Both the position numbers and the translations under genes were made by a program. Below, in pieces: positions 8,885 to 17,563 of a DNA stretch of 64,000 nucleotides. The stretch is from JACRAR01 sp041674465. Lineage in GTDB: Bacteria; Pseudomonadota; Gammaproteobacteria; Burkholderiales; Rhodocyclaceae. The stretch is from positions 1-64,000 of the forward strand of contig JBAYVV010000001.1 in NCBI GenBank assembly GCA_041674465.1, in the 5' to 3' direction. Every line of letters begins with the position of its first letter. The stretch's first letter is position 1. The notes under the pieces are model-generated. The model saw nothing but the letters and a program-made list of their open reading frames with translations, was not told the DNA's origin and did not search any database.

Positions 8885-11022
8885 AGCTCGCCGCCGTCGA
8901 CATCGGAGGGACTTTCATCGACTGTTTCGTGGTGTGGGACAGCCGCTACGTGCAAACCAAGGCGCTCACCACCCATCACAATCTGTCGCTGGGATTCAAC
9001 GAAGCCCTGGATGAAGCCGCCGCAGAACTGGGCCTGAACCGGGGTGATTTTTTCCGTCAGGTCGAATCAATCCGTTACGCCACGACGCTGGGCACCAATG
9101 CGCTGATCGAGCGCCGGGGGCCGCGGGTGGGCATCCTCACCACGGAGGGTTTCGAAAGCACGGTGCCGCTGAGCCGCGGACGCGGTTACGCGGAAGGATT
9201 GACCCAGGCCGAAGCGCTCGACCTGACCCGGGCCAAGCGTCCCCTGCCGCTGGTGCCGCCCGGCCTGATCCGCGGCATCCGCCAGCGCCTCGATTTTCGT
9301 GGTGCGGAGATCCTTCCGCTGGATGAGGAGGATGTCCGGCTGAAGCTGCGCGAACTGATGGACCAGGGCATCCAGGTGCTCGTGGTGAGTCTCGCCAACA
9401 GCACGTCCAACGATCGCCATGAACGGCGCATCCGGGAAATCTTCCGCGAGGAATATCCGCCCCACCTGCTCGGATCCATCCCGCTCATCCTCGCTTCCGA
9501 GGTCGCCGGGCGGCGCGGCGAATATGTCCGCACTTCCTCCGCCATCATCGATGCCTACCTGCACTCGATCATGTACTTCGGGCTCAGCAGCCTTGAACTT
9601 AATCTCAAGAAATCGGGCTACTCGCGCCCTGCGCTGGTGGTGCACAACACCGGCGGCATGGCCCAGCTGAATTCCACGGATGCGCTGCGCACCGTACATT
9701 CCGGGCCGGTGGCCGGCATCCATGCCGGTGACGAGCTGGCGCGTCAGTCGAAGCTCGGCAACGTCGTGTGCACCGACATGGGCGGCACCAGTTTCGACAT
9801 CGGCATCGTCGTCGAGGGCGGCATCAAGCACTACGACTTCTACCCGGTCATCGATCGCTGGCTGGTCACCGTGCCGATGGTGCATCTCAACTCGCTGGGC
9901 GCCGGCGGTGGCTCGATCGCCCGCTACGACCCGATCTACAAGACCATCGCCGTCGGCCCCGAGAGCGCCGGTTCGGAACCCGGCCCGGCCTGTTTCGACC
10001 GTGGCGGCCTGCGCCCCACCGTCACCGATGCCGACATGCTGCTGGGTTATCTCGATCCGCAGCACTACGCTCATGGCAAGATCAAGCTGAATGCCGCGCG
10101 CTCCCGCCAGGCGCTGGAAGATCTGTGCGACGAACTCGACATGGATGCGACAGCCGTGGCGATGCGCATCCGCCATCGCGCCGACAGCGACATGGCCAAC
10201 GGCATGGTGGCCGAGCTGCGCGCCCGCGGCTACCGTGTCGACGATTTCACCATGCTCGCTTACGGCGGCAACGGCCCGTTGCATTGCTGCGGCATCGCCC
10301 GCAACGCCGGCATCCGCTCGGTGCTGGTGCCGCCCTTCAGCCCGATGTTCTCGGCCTGCGGCGCCGCCAGCCTGAGCCCGATGCACATCCACGAATACTC
10401 GCAGATCACTGACCTCTACAACCCGGCGACGGCCTCCCTGTTGAGCGACTTCGAGCGTTTCAACAAGGTGGTCGAGGAGCTCGAGACCAGAGGACTGAAA
10501 GACCTGCTGCGGCAAGGCTTCACTGCCGGTGAAATCCGCCACCGGCTGGAGATCGACATCCGCTATGGCTCGCAGAAAGTCGAGACCGCCGTGGTTTGCG
10601 AAAAAAATCGTTTGTCCTGTGTCGGCGATGTGCTCGAACTGATCGAACGGCTGGCGGTCGACCATGCCGGACGCTATGGCGAAGGCGCACAGGCGCCCGA
10701 GTCGGGCATCCGCATCATGGCTTATCGCGTCGCGAGCTTCGTGCCCAGCCGCAATGTCGAATTCGGCGATCTGTGGCAGGATATCGGCAAGGCCTGGACG
10801 CCGGAGCCGGTAGGCATGCGCAAGTGCCACTTCAACGCGGACCAGGGTGCCGTCCAGGTGCCCGTGCAGGTGCCTTGCTACGACGCGCGTGCGCTGCAGG
10901 CGGGTGCGGTGCTGGTCGGCCCGGCGATCATCAACCCGGGCTGGACGACTTATCTGGTCGAGCCGGGCTGGCGCTTTGAAGCAGCGCGGCACGGTGCCGC
11001 GCGCCTGACGCGCATTGATTGA
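8881..11022 (+). CDS. Second hydantoinase-A-like ATPase subunit of the ketone carboxylase
   Basis: This 713-residue (about 77 kDa) HyuA-type protein has P-loops at AAVDIGGTFIDCF (4-16) and CTDMGGTSFDIGI (about 297-309). IRYATTLGTNALIERRGPRVG aligns with the equivalent stretch of the first subunit, so the two genes are paralogues. The frame is open further upstream to 8779, but ATG 8881 gives the canonical family start and overlaps the preceding stop. It is the second ATPase subunit of the presumed complex. Two unequal HyuA-like subunits in one enzyme are known for acetophenone carboxylase. Confidence 0.87.
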   Translation: MKLAAVDIGGTFIDCFVVWDSRYVQTKALTTHHNLSLGFNEALDEAAAELGLNRGDFFRQVESIRYATTLGTNALIERRGPRVGILTTEGFESTVPLSRGRGYAEGLTQAEALDLTRAKRPLPLVPPGLIRGIRQRLDFRGAEILPLDEEDVRLKLRELMDQGIQVLVVSLANSTSNDRHERRIREIFREEYPPHLLGSIPLILASEVAGRRGEYVRTSSAIIDAYLHSIMYFGLSSLELNLKKSGYSRPALVVHNTGGMAQLNSTDALRTVHSGPVAGIHAGDELARQSKLGNVVCTDMGGTSFDIGIVVEGGIKHYDFYPVIDRWLVTVPMVHLNSLGAGGGSIARYDPIYKTIAVGPESAGSEPGPACFDRGGLRPTVTDADMLLGYLDPQHYAHGKIKLNAARSRQALEDLCDELDMDATAVAMRIRHRADSDMANGMVAELRARGYRVDDFTMLAYGGNGPLHCCGIARNAGIRSVLVPPFSPMFSACGAASLSPMHIHEYSQITDLYNPATASLLSDFERFNKVVEELETRGLKDLLRQGFTAGEIRHRLEIDIRYGSQKVETAVVCEKNRLSCVGDVLELIERLAVDHAGRYGEGAQAPESGIRIMAYRVASFVPSRNVEFGDLWQDIGKAWTPEPVGMRKCHFNADQGAVQVPVQVPCYDARALQAGAVLVGPAIINPGWTTYLVEPGWRFEAARHGAARLTRID

Positions 11023-11038
11023 TTTACTGGAGACATCC

Positions 11039-13297
11039 ATGTCATTGTCAAACCAAACCCTCAACGAAGCCGAGCGCGAGAAGGTCCAGCGCTTCCTGGC
11101 AACCAATACGCCCTTCATCGGTCCGGATTGGGACTTGCTGCGCGATCACAGCACTTCGCCGCGCGATGCCTGCGAAGCCGGAGTTCTCGGCGGCACGTTC
11201 AACGCCGATGAATTCGATGACGTACGGGCGAGCATGCAGGCAACGCTCGATGAGTCGTATGATCATACCCAGAACATGATCGTCTCCCCTGCGGCCCGCT
11301 TTGGCGACATGACACTCTGCGTATTTACGGCGTCCGGCGACCTTTCTCTTGCCAGCACCCGCGGCGTAATGAGCTTTTGCGCCAACGCCTACTACCCCAT
11401 CAAGTACGTCAGGAAGTACTTCGAGAACGATCCCTCGGTCGGTTTAAAGGAAGGCGACTGCTTCATTTTCAATGATCCATTTTATGGCGGCCTGCATTCC
11501 CCTGACCAAGGCTCGTTCATGCCGATTTTTCACGGTGGCCGGCTGGTGGCCTGGGCAGGAATCGGACTGCATGAAGGAGAAAATGGCGCGAAAGACCCGG
11601 GCGGCATGGGGCCGAACATCGAAAGCCCCTGGGACGAAGGGCTGAAGATGCCGCCGTTCCGCTTTGCCGAGCGCTACATGGTACGCCGCGACATCATGAA
11701 TTTTCTGCAAAACTCCTGCCGCGATCGGCGCCTCATGGGTGCCGATCTCAAGGTCAAACTGGCGGCTTGCATGCGCATCGAGAAACGCCTAAAGCTGTTG
11801 ATCGACCAATACGGGACGGATGTCGTCGCCGGAGCATTGCGCCACAACATCGAGACCCTTGCCGCCGAAGCGCAGCGGCGGGTGAACGAAATGCCTGAAG
11901 GCACCGCGCGCGGACAGATCTTCCTCGATACCACCATGCGCGAAGATGTCCTGATCCGCTTCCACTGCGCGGTGACCGTGAAAGGCGGCAAGCTCATCAT
12001 CGACATGCGCGGTTGCGCGCCGCAATTCGCCAATCGCCCAATCAATGCGCCGTTCTCGACGATACGCTGTGGGGTATTGATGGCGCTGGCGTATTTCATC
12101 TGGCCGGACATTCCGCATACGCCGGCGCTGCTGGAACCGATCGAGATCATCACCGACCCGGATAGTCTGGTCAGTGCAAGTCCCGATGTTCCGACCGCAT
12201 TGAACATGCAGCCTCTCTTCAAAGTCATCTCATTGCTGCACGCGGCCATTGTGCGCCTGACCTTCGGCACCCCGCTGAAGTATGCCAACCCGATGGCGCC
12301 CTGGTTCAACCAGGTCGTGTCGTTCATGTATGGTGGAATGACTCAGCATATGGAAGCGGTCGGCAACATCTGCGGCGATCTGAATGGTTTTCCCGGCGGC
12401 GCCAAGTGGAATGACGACGGTGAGCACAGCCTCTGTCCGTCCTTCGCGGTCAAGGTGGACATCGGCGAAGCGGAAGATGTGGAAGAGGATCTGCCCTTCG
12501 TGTATCTGGTTTCGAAACGTCTGCTCCTGGATAACGTGGGATTCGGCAAGTTTCGCGGCGGCGGCGGCTACGAGTTTGCCATCTCGAACCGATTTTCCGA
12601 TTTCTGGGGGTTTGCGGCGATCGGCGGCGGTTCCAAGTTCAGCACCACGCCGGGGCTCTTCGGCGGCTACGGCTGTTCCACCTATCCGGTGTGCCGCATC
12701 AAGAACGTCGATGTTTTCGAGGAAATCAAACGTGCTCCCGAGCGCTTCCAGCCGTCGATGATTTATCTCATGAATGAACAACCCTTCGAGAACGCCACCT
12801 ACGACACGCACCGCGGCGCCCTGCCTTTTGAGATGGCCACCAAGGGAGAGGTTTATCTGCAGTCGCAGGGCGCTGGCGGCGGCTACGGCGACGTGTTGGA
12901 TCGAGACCCGGAACGGGTGATGAAGGATCTCTCCGAGCGTGTGGTCTCGGCGGAAACGGCACGGGAGATATTCAAGGTCATTTTCGACGACGAGACACTG
13001 GCGGTGGACCTCGAGGCTACCGCCCGCGCGCGGCAGCAGGAACGCGCGGCACGCATGAAGAGAGGAATCCCTTATGCGGAGTTCGTCAAGCAATGGAATC
13101 GCGATGCGCCACCAGTCGGCGTGCCGTATTTCGGCGGATGGGGAACCACCAACTCGAGATTGTTCATCGACGGCAAGCTCAGCGACACCGACCGGCCCCG
13201 GCCGGTGTTCATGCCCGACCCCAAGGATGTGCGCATCGCGCAGCTGGAAGCGCAACTGCATGCGCTTGGGCAGGGCAAATCAAGTAAATTAAAGTAA
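11039..13297 (+). CDS. Hydantoinase-B-like subunit of the ketone carboxylase
   Basis: The 752-residue (about 83 kDa) protein has HyuB features: TRGVMSFCANAYYPIKYV, FNDPFYGGLHSPDQGSFMPIF, then a DPGGMGPNIESPW segment. These correspond to the metal- and substrate-binding lobe of acetone/acetophenone carboxylase alpha-type subunits. A TTG at 11015 overlaps the upstream stop; ATG 11039 has CTGGAGA 6-12 bases before it and is preferred. It completes a 70/16/77/83 kDa set. No counterpart of the fifth, roughly 34 kDa ApcE subunit is present before the ligase gene. Confidence 0.87.
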   Translation: MSLSNQTLNEAEREKVQRFLATNTPFIGPDWDLLRDHSTSPRDACEAGVLGGTFNADEFDDVRASMQATLDESYDHTQNMIVSPAARFGDMTLCVFTASGDLSLASTRGVMSFCANAYYPIKYVRKYFENDPSVGLKEGDCFIFNDPFYGGLHSPDQGSFMPIFHGGRLVAWAGIGLHEGENGAKDPGGMGPNIESPWDEGLKMPPFRFAERYMVRRDIMNFLQNSCRDRRLMGADLKVKLAACMRIEKRLKLLIDQYGTDVVAGALRHNIETLAAEAQRRVNEMPEGTARGQIFLDTTMREDVLIRFHCAVTVKGGKLIIDMRGCAPQFANRPINAPFSTIRCGVLMALAYFIWPDIPHTPALLEPIEIITDPDSLVSASPDVPTALNMQPLFKVISLLHAAIVRLTFGTPLKYANPMAPWFNQVVSFMYGGMTQHMEAVGNICGDLNGFPGGAKWNDDGEHSLCPSFAVKVDIGEAEDVEEDLPFVYLVSKRLLLDNVGFGKFRGGGGYEFAISNRFSDFWGFAAIGGGSKFSTTPGLFGGYGCSTYPVCRIKNVDVFEEIKRAPERFQPSMIYLMNEQPFENATYDTHRGALPFEMATKGEVYLQSQGAGGGYGDVLDRDPERVMKDLSERVVSAETAREIFKVIFDDETLAVDLEATARARQQERAARMKRGIPYAEFVKQWNRDAPPVGVPYFGGWGTTNSRLFIDGKLSDTDRPRPVFMPDPKDVRIAQLEAQLHALGQGKSSKLK

Positions 13298-13337
13298 AGT
13301 GGCAAACTTTGAAATACGCTACTGAGGAGAGAAAAAC

Positions 13338-14894
13338 ATGCGGGTCATCGATTACTTTTACAAGGGCTATGAAAAGAACCCGGACCACGTCTTCCTGATC
13401 ACTGACAACGAGAAATACTCTTATCGGGAATCGCGCAAGATTATCGACGCCGTCGGTGCGGCACTGGCGAAGAATCGCATCGGGCACGGCGGCCGGGTGG
13501 CCGTCTATTCGCCCAATCATCCCCTGGCATTTCTGTGCATGCTCGGCCTGCTGCGCACCGGGGCGACCTGGGTGCCGCTCAACGCCCGCAATACCGTGGA
13601 GACCAATGCCGAATTCATGGCCTACACGGAAACCGAGTTTCTCTTCTATCACAGCGAATTTGCCGAACATCTCGGCCAGCTCAAGGAACGAGTCAAGACC
13701 TTGCGCGGCTTCGTCTGCATCGACCGGGAAGACGGCGGCAACCCTTCACTCGAACGCTTCATGCGCGAACAGGGCAGCGGCAGCATCCCGGAATTCGACG
13801 ACGATCCCACCCGCCTGGTCGGCATCCTGGCGACAGGCGGCACCACGGGGCCGTCGAAAGGCGTCATGGAAACGGAACAGGTGTGGGAAACCATGACCGC
13901 CACGGGCATCATCGAACTCCAGGCCGACCTGCCGCCGGTGATGCTGGCGGCTGCACCGCTCACCCATGCCGCCGGGGTGATGGGCATGGTGATGATGGCA
14001 ATGGGCGCCACCCTGGTGATCCGCAAGGGTTTCGACGCGGAAGATGTCTGCCGCTGCGTGCAGGAGCACAAGGTCACGCACATGTTCCTGCCGCCCACGG
14101 CACTTTACGCCATGCTGGCTTTTCCGCGCGTGCGCGAGTATGACTTCTCCAGCATGCGTCGCTTTCTCATCGCCGCTTCGCCGGTGTCGCCGGACAAGTT
14201 CAAGGAAGCCGTGGCCGTTTTCGGTCCCTGCATGTGCCAATGCTACGGCCAGGCCGAAGCACCGTTCTTCCTTACCTTCCTGCCCTGCACGGATGTGGTG
14301 GCGGCAGCGCAGGGCAAGAAACCGCACCTGCTCGAAAGCTGCGGCCGGGCGACCGTGCTCTCGCGGGTCGAGGTCATGGCCGATGACGGCAAGCTCTTGC
14401 CCGCCGGCGAGCGGGGCGAGATCGTGGTGCGCGGCAATATCGTGATGCCCGGCTATTACAACAAGCCCGCGGAAACCGCGGAGATACGCACCTTCAACTG
14501 GCACCATACCGGCGACGTCGGCTACAAGGATGAGGAAGGCTATTTCTACATCGTTGATCGCAAGAAGGACATGGTGATCACCGGCGGCTTCAACGTCTTC
14601 TCCGCCGAGGTCGAAAAAGCCGTACTGGCCCATCCCGCGGTGCAGGACTGCGCGGTGATCGGTGTACCCGATGCCAAATGGGGCGAGGCAATCAAGGCCA
14701 TCGTGGTGCTGAAACCGGGAACCAGCGCAACCGGGGAAGACATCATCACGCACTGCAAGATCCACCTCGAGAGCATGAAGGCGCCGAAGTCGGTCGAGTT
14801 CGTCGATACGCTGCCGCGCACGCCGGTCGGTAAAATCAACAAAAAGCTGATCCGGGAAAAGTACTGGGGCAACACGGCACGCCAGGTCAACTAA
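13338..14894 (+). CDS. AMP-forming acyl-CoA ligase, probably acting on the carboxylated ketone
   Basis: The 518-residue ANL-superfamily adenylating enzyme has the phosphate-binding motif ILATGGTTGPSKG (about 164-176), the hinge region VDRKKDMVITGGFN (about 408-421) and the C-terminal catalytic lysine motif TPVGKINKK (about 496-504). GAGGAGAG precedes ATG 13338. It follows the carboxylase genes by 40 bases. In acetophenone degradation the equivalent step is benzoylacetate-CoA ligase, so conversion of the beta-keto acid to its CoA thioester is the natural role. Substrate specificity cannot be read from the sequence. Confidence 0.85.
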   Translation: MRVIDYFYKGYEKNPDHVFLITDNEKYSYRESRKIIDAVGAALAKNRIGHGGRVAVYSPNHPLAFLCMLGLLRTGATWVPLNARNTVETNAEFMAYTETEFLFYHSEFAEHLGQLKERVKTLRGFVCIDREDGGNPSLERFMREQGSGSIPEFDDDPTRLVGILATGGTTGPSKGVMETEQVWETMTATGIIELQADLPPVMLAAAPLTHAAGVMGMVMMAMGATLVIRKGFDAEDVCRCVQEHKVTHMFLPPTALYAMLAFPRVREYDFSSMRRFLIAASPVSPDKFKEAVAVFGPCMCQCYGQAEAPFFLTFLPCTDVVAAAQGKKPHLLESCGRATVLSRVEVMADDGKLLPAGERGEIVVRGNIVMPGYYNKPAETAEIRTFNWHHTGDVGYKDEEGYFYIVDRKKDMVITGGFNVFSAEVEKAVLAHPAVQDCAVIGVPDAKWGEAIKAIVVLKPGTSATGEDIITHCKIHLESMKAPKSVEFVDTLPRTPVGKINKKLIREKYWGNTARQVN

Positions 14895-14906
14895 CGGGAG
14901 CACAAC

Positions 14907-16160
14907 ATGGACGATGTCTTCGTCATCGGCATACACGGCACGCCGACCGGGCGCTTTGCCAACAAGGGGCTGAAGCAACTGGTCCGGGAAGCCTGGCTGG
15001 GCGTGCTGGCGGACGGAAAACTGGAGGATACGTCAACCATTGGCGGCATCTGGTTTTCCAACCTGCTCATGGATTACTGGGGCCAGCCCTACGTCAAGGG
15101 ACAAGTCTGCTGCTCGGAATTGATGCGGGAAGAGTTGCTCCCGGCCGGTGTGCCCATCATCAATGTGGAAGGCGGTTGCGCCAGCGCGTCCATCGCCTTC
15201 AACGGCGCCTACAAGGAAATCCTGTCGGGTTCCAGCCCGGTGGCGCTGGCCATGGGTGTCGAGAAAATGTTCGATCCCACCCGCCCCGGAGAAATATTGA
15301 AATGCATCGAGCGCGGCACCGACCAGATCGACCCCGAGTCGTGGCACACCCTGTATCGCGACATCGGCGCGGAATTCGGCTACAGCTTTGAACCCGGCGC
15401 GGACCGCTCGGTGGCCATGGACATCTATGGCTTCTGGGCCAACTCGCACATGTCCCGTTATGGCACGACCGCGGCACAGATTGCCGCAGCGGCGGCGAAG
15501 AATCACTGCAATTCGGTGGACAACCCGAGGGCACAATACCGCTTTCCGTTAACCGTGGAAAAAGTGCTCGCCGATCGCATGGTCAGCCAGCCTTTGACCC
15601 GCGCCATGTGCGCCCCGGTCGGCGACGCTGCGGCAGCCGCCCTACTCTGCTCCGGCGAATACTTGAAAAGCTGTTCCCCTGGCGTGCGCGACAGGGCGCT
15701 GCGTGTGCGCGCCCAGGCTCTTGCCGGCGGCCTCTATGCCGGTGGCTGGGAAGCGGAACGGGCGCCGGTGTGCGCGGCCAGGAAGGCCTACAGCATGGCC
15801 GGAATCAAACCCTCGGACATTGACCTGGTCGAACTGCATGACGCCAGCTCGTTCGCCGAAATTCATCTGGTCGAGGATCTCGGCCTCTGTCCGCGCGGCC
15901 AAGGCGGTCCTTACACGGCGTCGGGTGCCACCGGTCGCGACGGCGATATTCCGGTGAACCTTTCCGGCGGTCTCGTCTCGCGCGGGCATCCGATCGGCGC
16001 AACCGGCTTGCTGATGCTCAACGAAATCGCCATCCAGTTGCGCGGTGAAGCCGGCGCAGCGCAACTCGACCAGCCGCGCCTCGGTCTGGTCGAGAATGGC
16101 GGGGGTATCGTCGGCAATGACATCGCCGTCTGTGCGGTCACCATCCTCGAAAGGTTATGA
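14907..16160 (+). CDS. SCP2/lipid-transfer-type thiolase
   Basis: The 417-residue thiolase-fold protein has a nucleophilic cysteine in EGGCASAS (C91), a histidine in VELHDASSFAEI, and the C-terminal catalytic-histidine motif SRGHPIGATG. It resembles SCP2-type thiolases and lacks the usual thiolase CxG ending. GGGAGC lies six bases before ATG 14907. It is 12 bases after the ligase, so it should cleave the beta-ketoacyl-CoA with CoA, giving acetyl-CoA plus a shortened or aryl acyl-CoA. Many SCP2-type thiolases work with a separate DUF35 OB-fold partner; none is encoded here. Confidence 0.83.
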   Translation: MDDVFVIGIHGTPTGRFANKGLKQLVREAWLGVLADGKLEDTSTIGGIWFSNLLMDYWGQPYVKGQVCCSELMREELLPAGVPIINVEGGCASASIAFNGAYKEILSGSSPVALAMGVEKMFDPTRPGEILKCIERGTDQIDPESWHTLYRDIGAEFGYSFEPGADRSVAMDIYGFWANSHMSRYGTTAAQIAAAAAKNHCNSVDNPRAQYRFPLTVEKVLADRMVSQPLTRAMCAPVGDAAAAALLCSGEYLKSCSPGVRDRALRVRAQALAGGLYAGGWEAERAPVCAARKAYSMAGIKPSDIDLVELHDASSFAEIHLVEDLGLCPRGQGGPYTASGATGRDGDIPVNLSGGLVSRGHPIGATGLLMLNEIAIQLRGEAGAAQLDQPRLGLVENGGGIVGNDIAVCAVTILERL

Positions 16161-16176
16161 GCGTCAGTATGCAATC

Positions 16177-17412
16177 GTGCTGAATGTCGTAACGAACAAG
16201 GTTTTTACCAGCCTCGTTACCCGCGGTACGCTCGCGGTAACCATGGCGGACGGGCAACGCTTCACTTTTGGCGATGGCACGGGTTCGCCGGTCGCCGTGG
16301 TTTTCGCCGATCGCGGTGCGCAGCTGGCCTTTATGCTTGATCCTGAACTCCGCCTTGGCGAATTGTTCATGGAGGAGCGTTTCAGGGTAGAACAGGGAAC
16401 GATCCATGATTTTCTCGACCTGGTTCTGCGTGAGAATGCCGACGAACCCGATCCACTCTGGGCGAAAGCACTTGATCGGCTGCGTTTCTACCTGCGCCGG
16501 CTGACATCCCTGATCGGGCGCAGCGCGGCCCAGGCCAATGTCGCTCATCATTACGATCTCGATCGTCGTCTTTTCAAACTTTTTCTGGATGCCGACGATC
16601 AATATTCCTGCGCCTATTACGAAACCCCTGACGCCAGCCTGGAAGCGGCCCAGCTTGCCAAAATGCGTCATATCGCGGCGAAACTTTACCTTCGGCCGCA
16701 GGATCGCGTCCTCGACATCGGTTGCGGCTGGGGGGGCCTCGCGCTCTATCTCGCCAAGGTCGCCGGTGCCGCTCATGTCACCGGCATTACGCTTTCCCAG
16801 GAGCAACTGGCACTCGCGCGCCAGCGTGCAACTGCGTTGCCCTCAGGTCATCTCAATTTTGAACTGATTGACTATCGCGATATGGCAGGCACCTTCGACC
16901 GGATCGTGTCGATCGGCATGTTTGAACACGTGGGGTTTGCCAGTTATGCGACATTCTTCCGCAAATGTCGCAGCCTGCTTGCGGAGGATGGCGTGATGCT
17001 GCTGCATACCATCGGTCAGTGCGACGGTCCCAATGCGCCAAACCCCTGGCTGACGAAATACATCTTTCCCGGCGGCTATCTGCCGGCGCTCTCGGAAATG
17101 CTGCCCTTCATCGAACGCGCCGGTCTCATCGTCAGCGACATTGAAGTGCTGCGCATCCACTACGCCACCACACTGCGTCATTGGCGGGAACGCTTCATGG
17201 CACGGCGCGCCGAGGCGAAGGCGCTCTACGACGAACGCTTTTGCCGTATGTGGGAGTTCTATCTCGCCATGTGCGAAGCGGCTTTTCACCATCAAAATGT
17301 GGCCGTGTTCCAGCTGCAACTGGTGCGGCGCCAGACGGCAGTGCCGCTGACACGGGACTACATCGGCAGGCGGGAGGCTGAGCTGCGCACTGCAGAAGCA
17401 AGTGTTGCTTAG
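16177..17412 (+). CDS. Cyclopropane-fatty-acyl-phospholipid synthase-like SAM methyltransferase
   Basis: The product is about 411 residues. It has the SAM-binding motif RVLDIGCGWGGLALYLAK (about 177-194), SIGMFEHVG, and IFPGGYLPAL, all typical of Cfa-family enzymes that methylenate unsaturated phospholipid acyl chains at the membrane. E. coli Cfa is 382 residues. The start is uncertain: the frame is open into the thiolase gene, and the first plausible initiator after the thiolase stop is GTG 16177 (VLNVVTNKVF), 16 bases downstream with no clear ribosome site. Its closeness to the thiolase suggests readthrough from the catabolic operon. Confidence 0.82.
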   Translation: MLNVVTNKVFTSLVTRGTLAVTMADGQRFTFGDGTGSPVAVVFADRGAQLAFMLDPELRLGELFMEERFRVEQGTIHDFLDLVLRENADEPDPLWAKALDRLRFYLRRLTSLIGRSAAQANVAHHYDLDRRLFKLFLDADDQYSCAYYETPDASLEAAQLAKMRHIAAKLYLRPQDRVLDIGCGWGGLALYLAKVAGAAHVTGITLSQEQLALARQRATALPSGHLNFELIDYRDMAGTFDRIVSIGMFEHVGFASYATFFRKCRSLLAEDGVMLLHTIGQCDGPNAPNPWLTKYIFPGGYLPALSEMLPFIERAGLIVSDIEVLRIHYATTLRHWRERFMARRAEAKALYDERFCRMWEFYLAMCEAAFHHQNVAVFQLQLVRRQTAVPLTRDYIGRREAELRTAEASVA

Positions 17413-17469
17413 CGTGAAATACAACGATGGGCGCGCATGGCGATATCGAGCGAAGCGAGCACATATAGT

Positions 17470-17500
17470 CCCCCGCCCCGGGGCGGGGGCAGGGGGTGGG
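17470..17500. repeat. Perfect GC palindrome merged with a four-tract G-quadruplex motif
   Basis: CCCCCGCCCCGGGGCGGGGG (17470-17489) is a perfect 20-base palindrome. On the plus strand it continues as G4-C-G5-CA-G5-T-G3 (17480-17500): four G-tracts with loops of 1-2 bases. It lies between the convergent cfa-like and phoR genes. Confidence 0.75.
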
Positions 17501-17517
17501 AGGCCGTGGAAATGCCG

Positions 17518-17563
17518 CTAATTTTCATGATCGAGGGCGTAGCCCACGCATCATGAAAGTTAG
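17518..17563. terminator. Long hairpin between convergent cfa-like and phoR genes
   Basis: CTAATTTTCATGAT (17518-17531) pairs with ATCATGAAAGTTAG (17550-17563) with one G-T mismatch, and the loop contains a nested GGGC-gta-GCCC stem. It includes the phoR stop codon. There is no T-tract on either side, so it is more likely an RNA 3'-end stabiliser or a factor-dependent stop than a classical intrinsic terminator. Confidence 0.5.

Noticed and set aside
9067..11118. Minus-strand 683-residue open frame
   Set aside because: Antisense to the second HyuA-like gene; no recognisable protein pattern.
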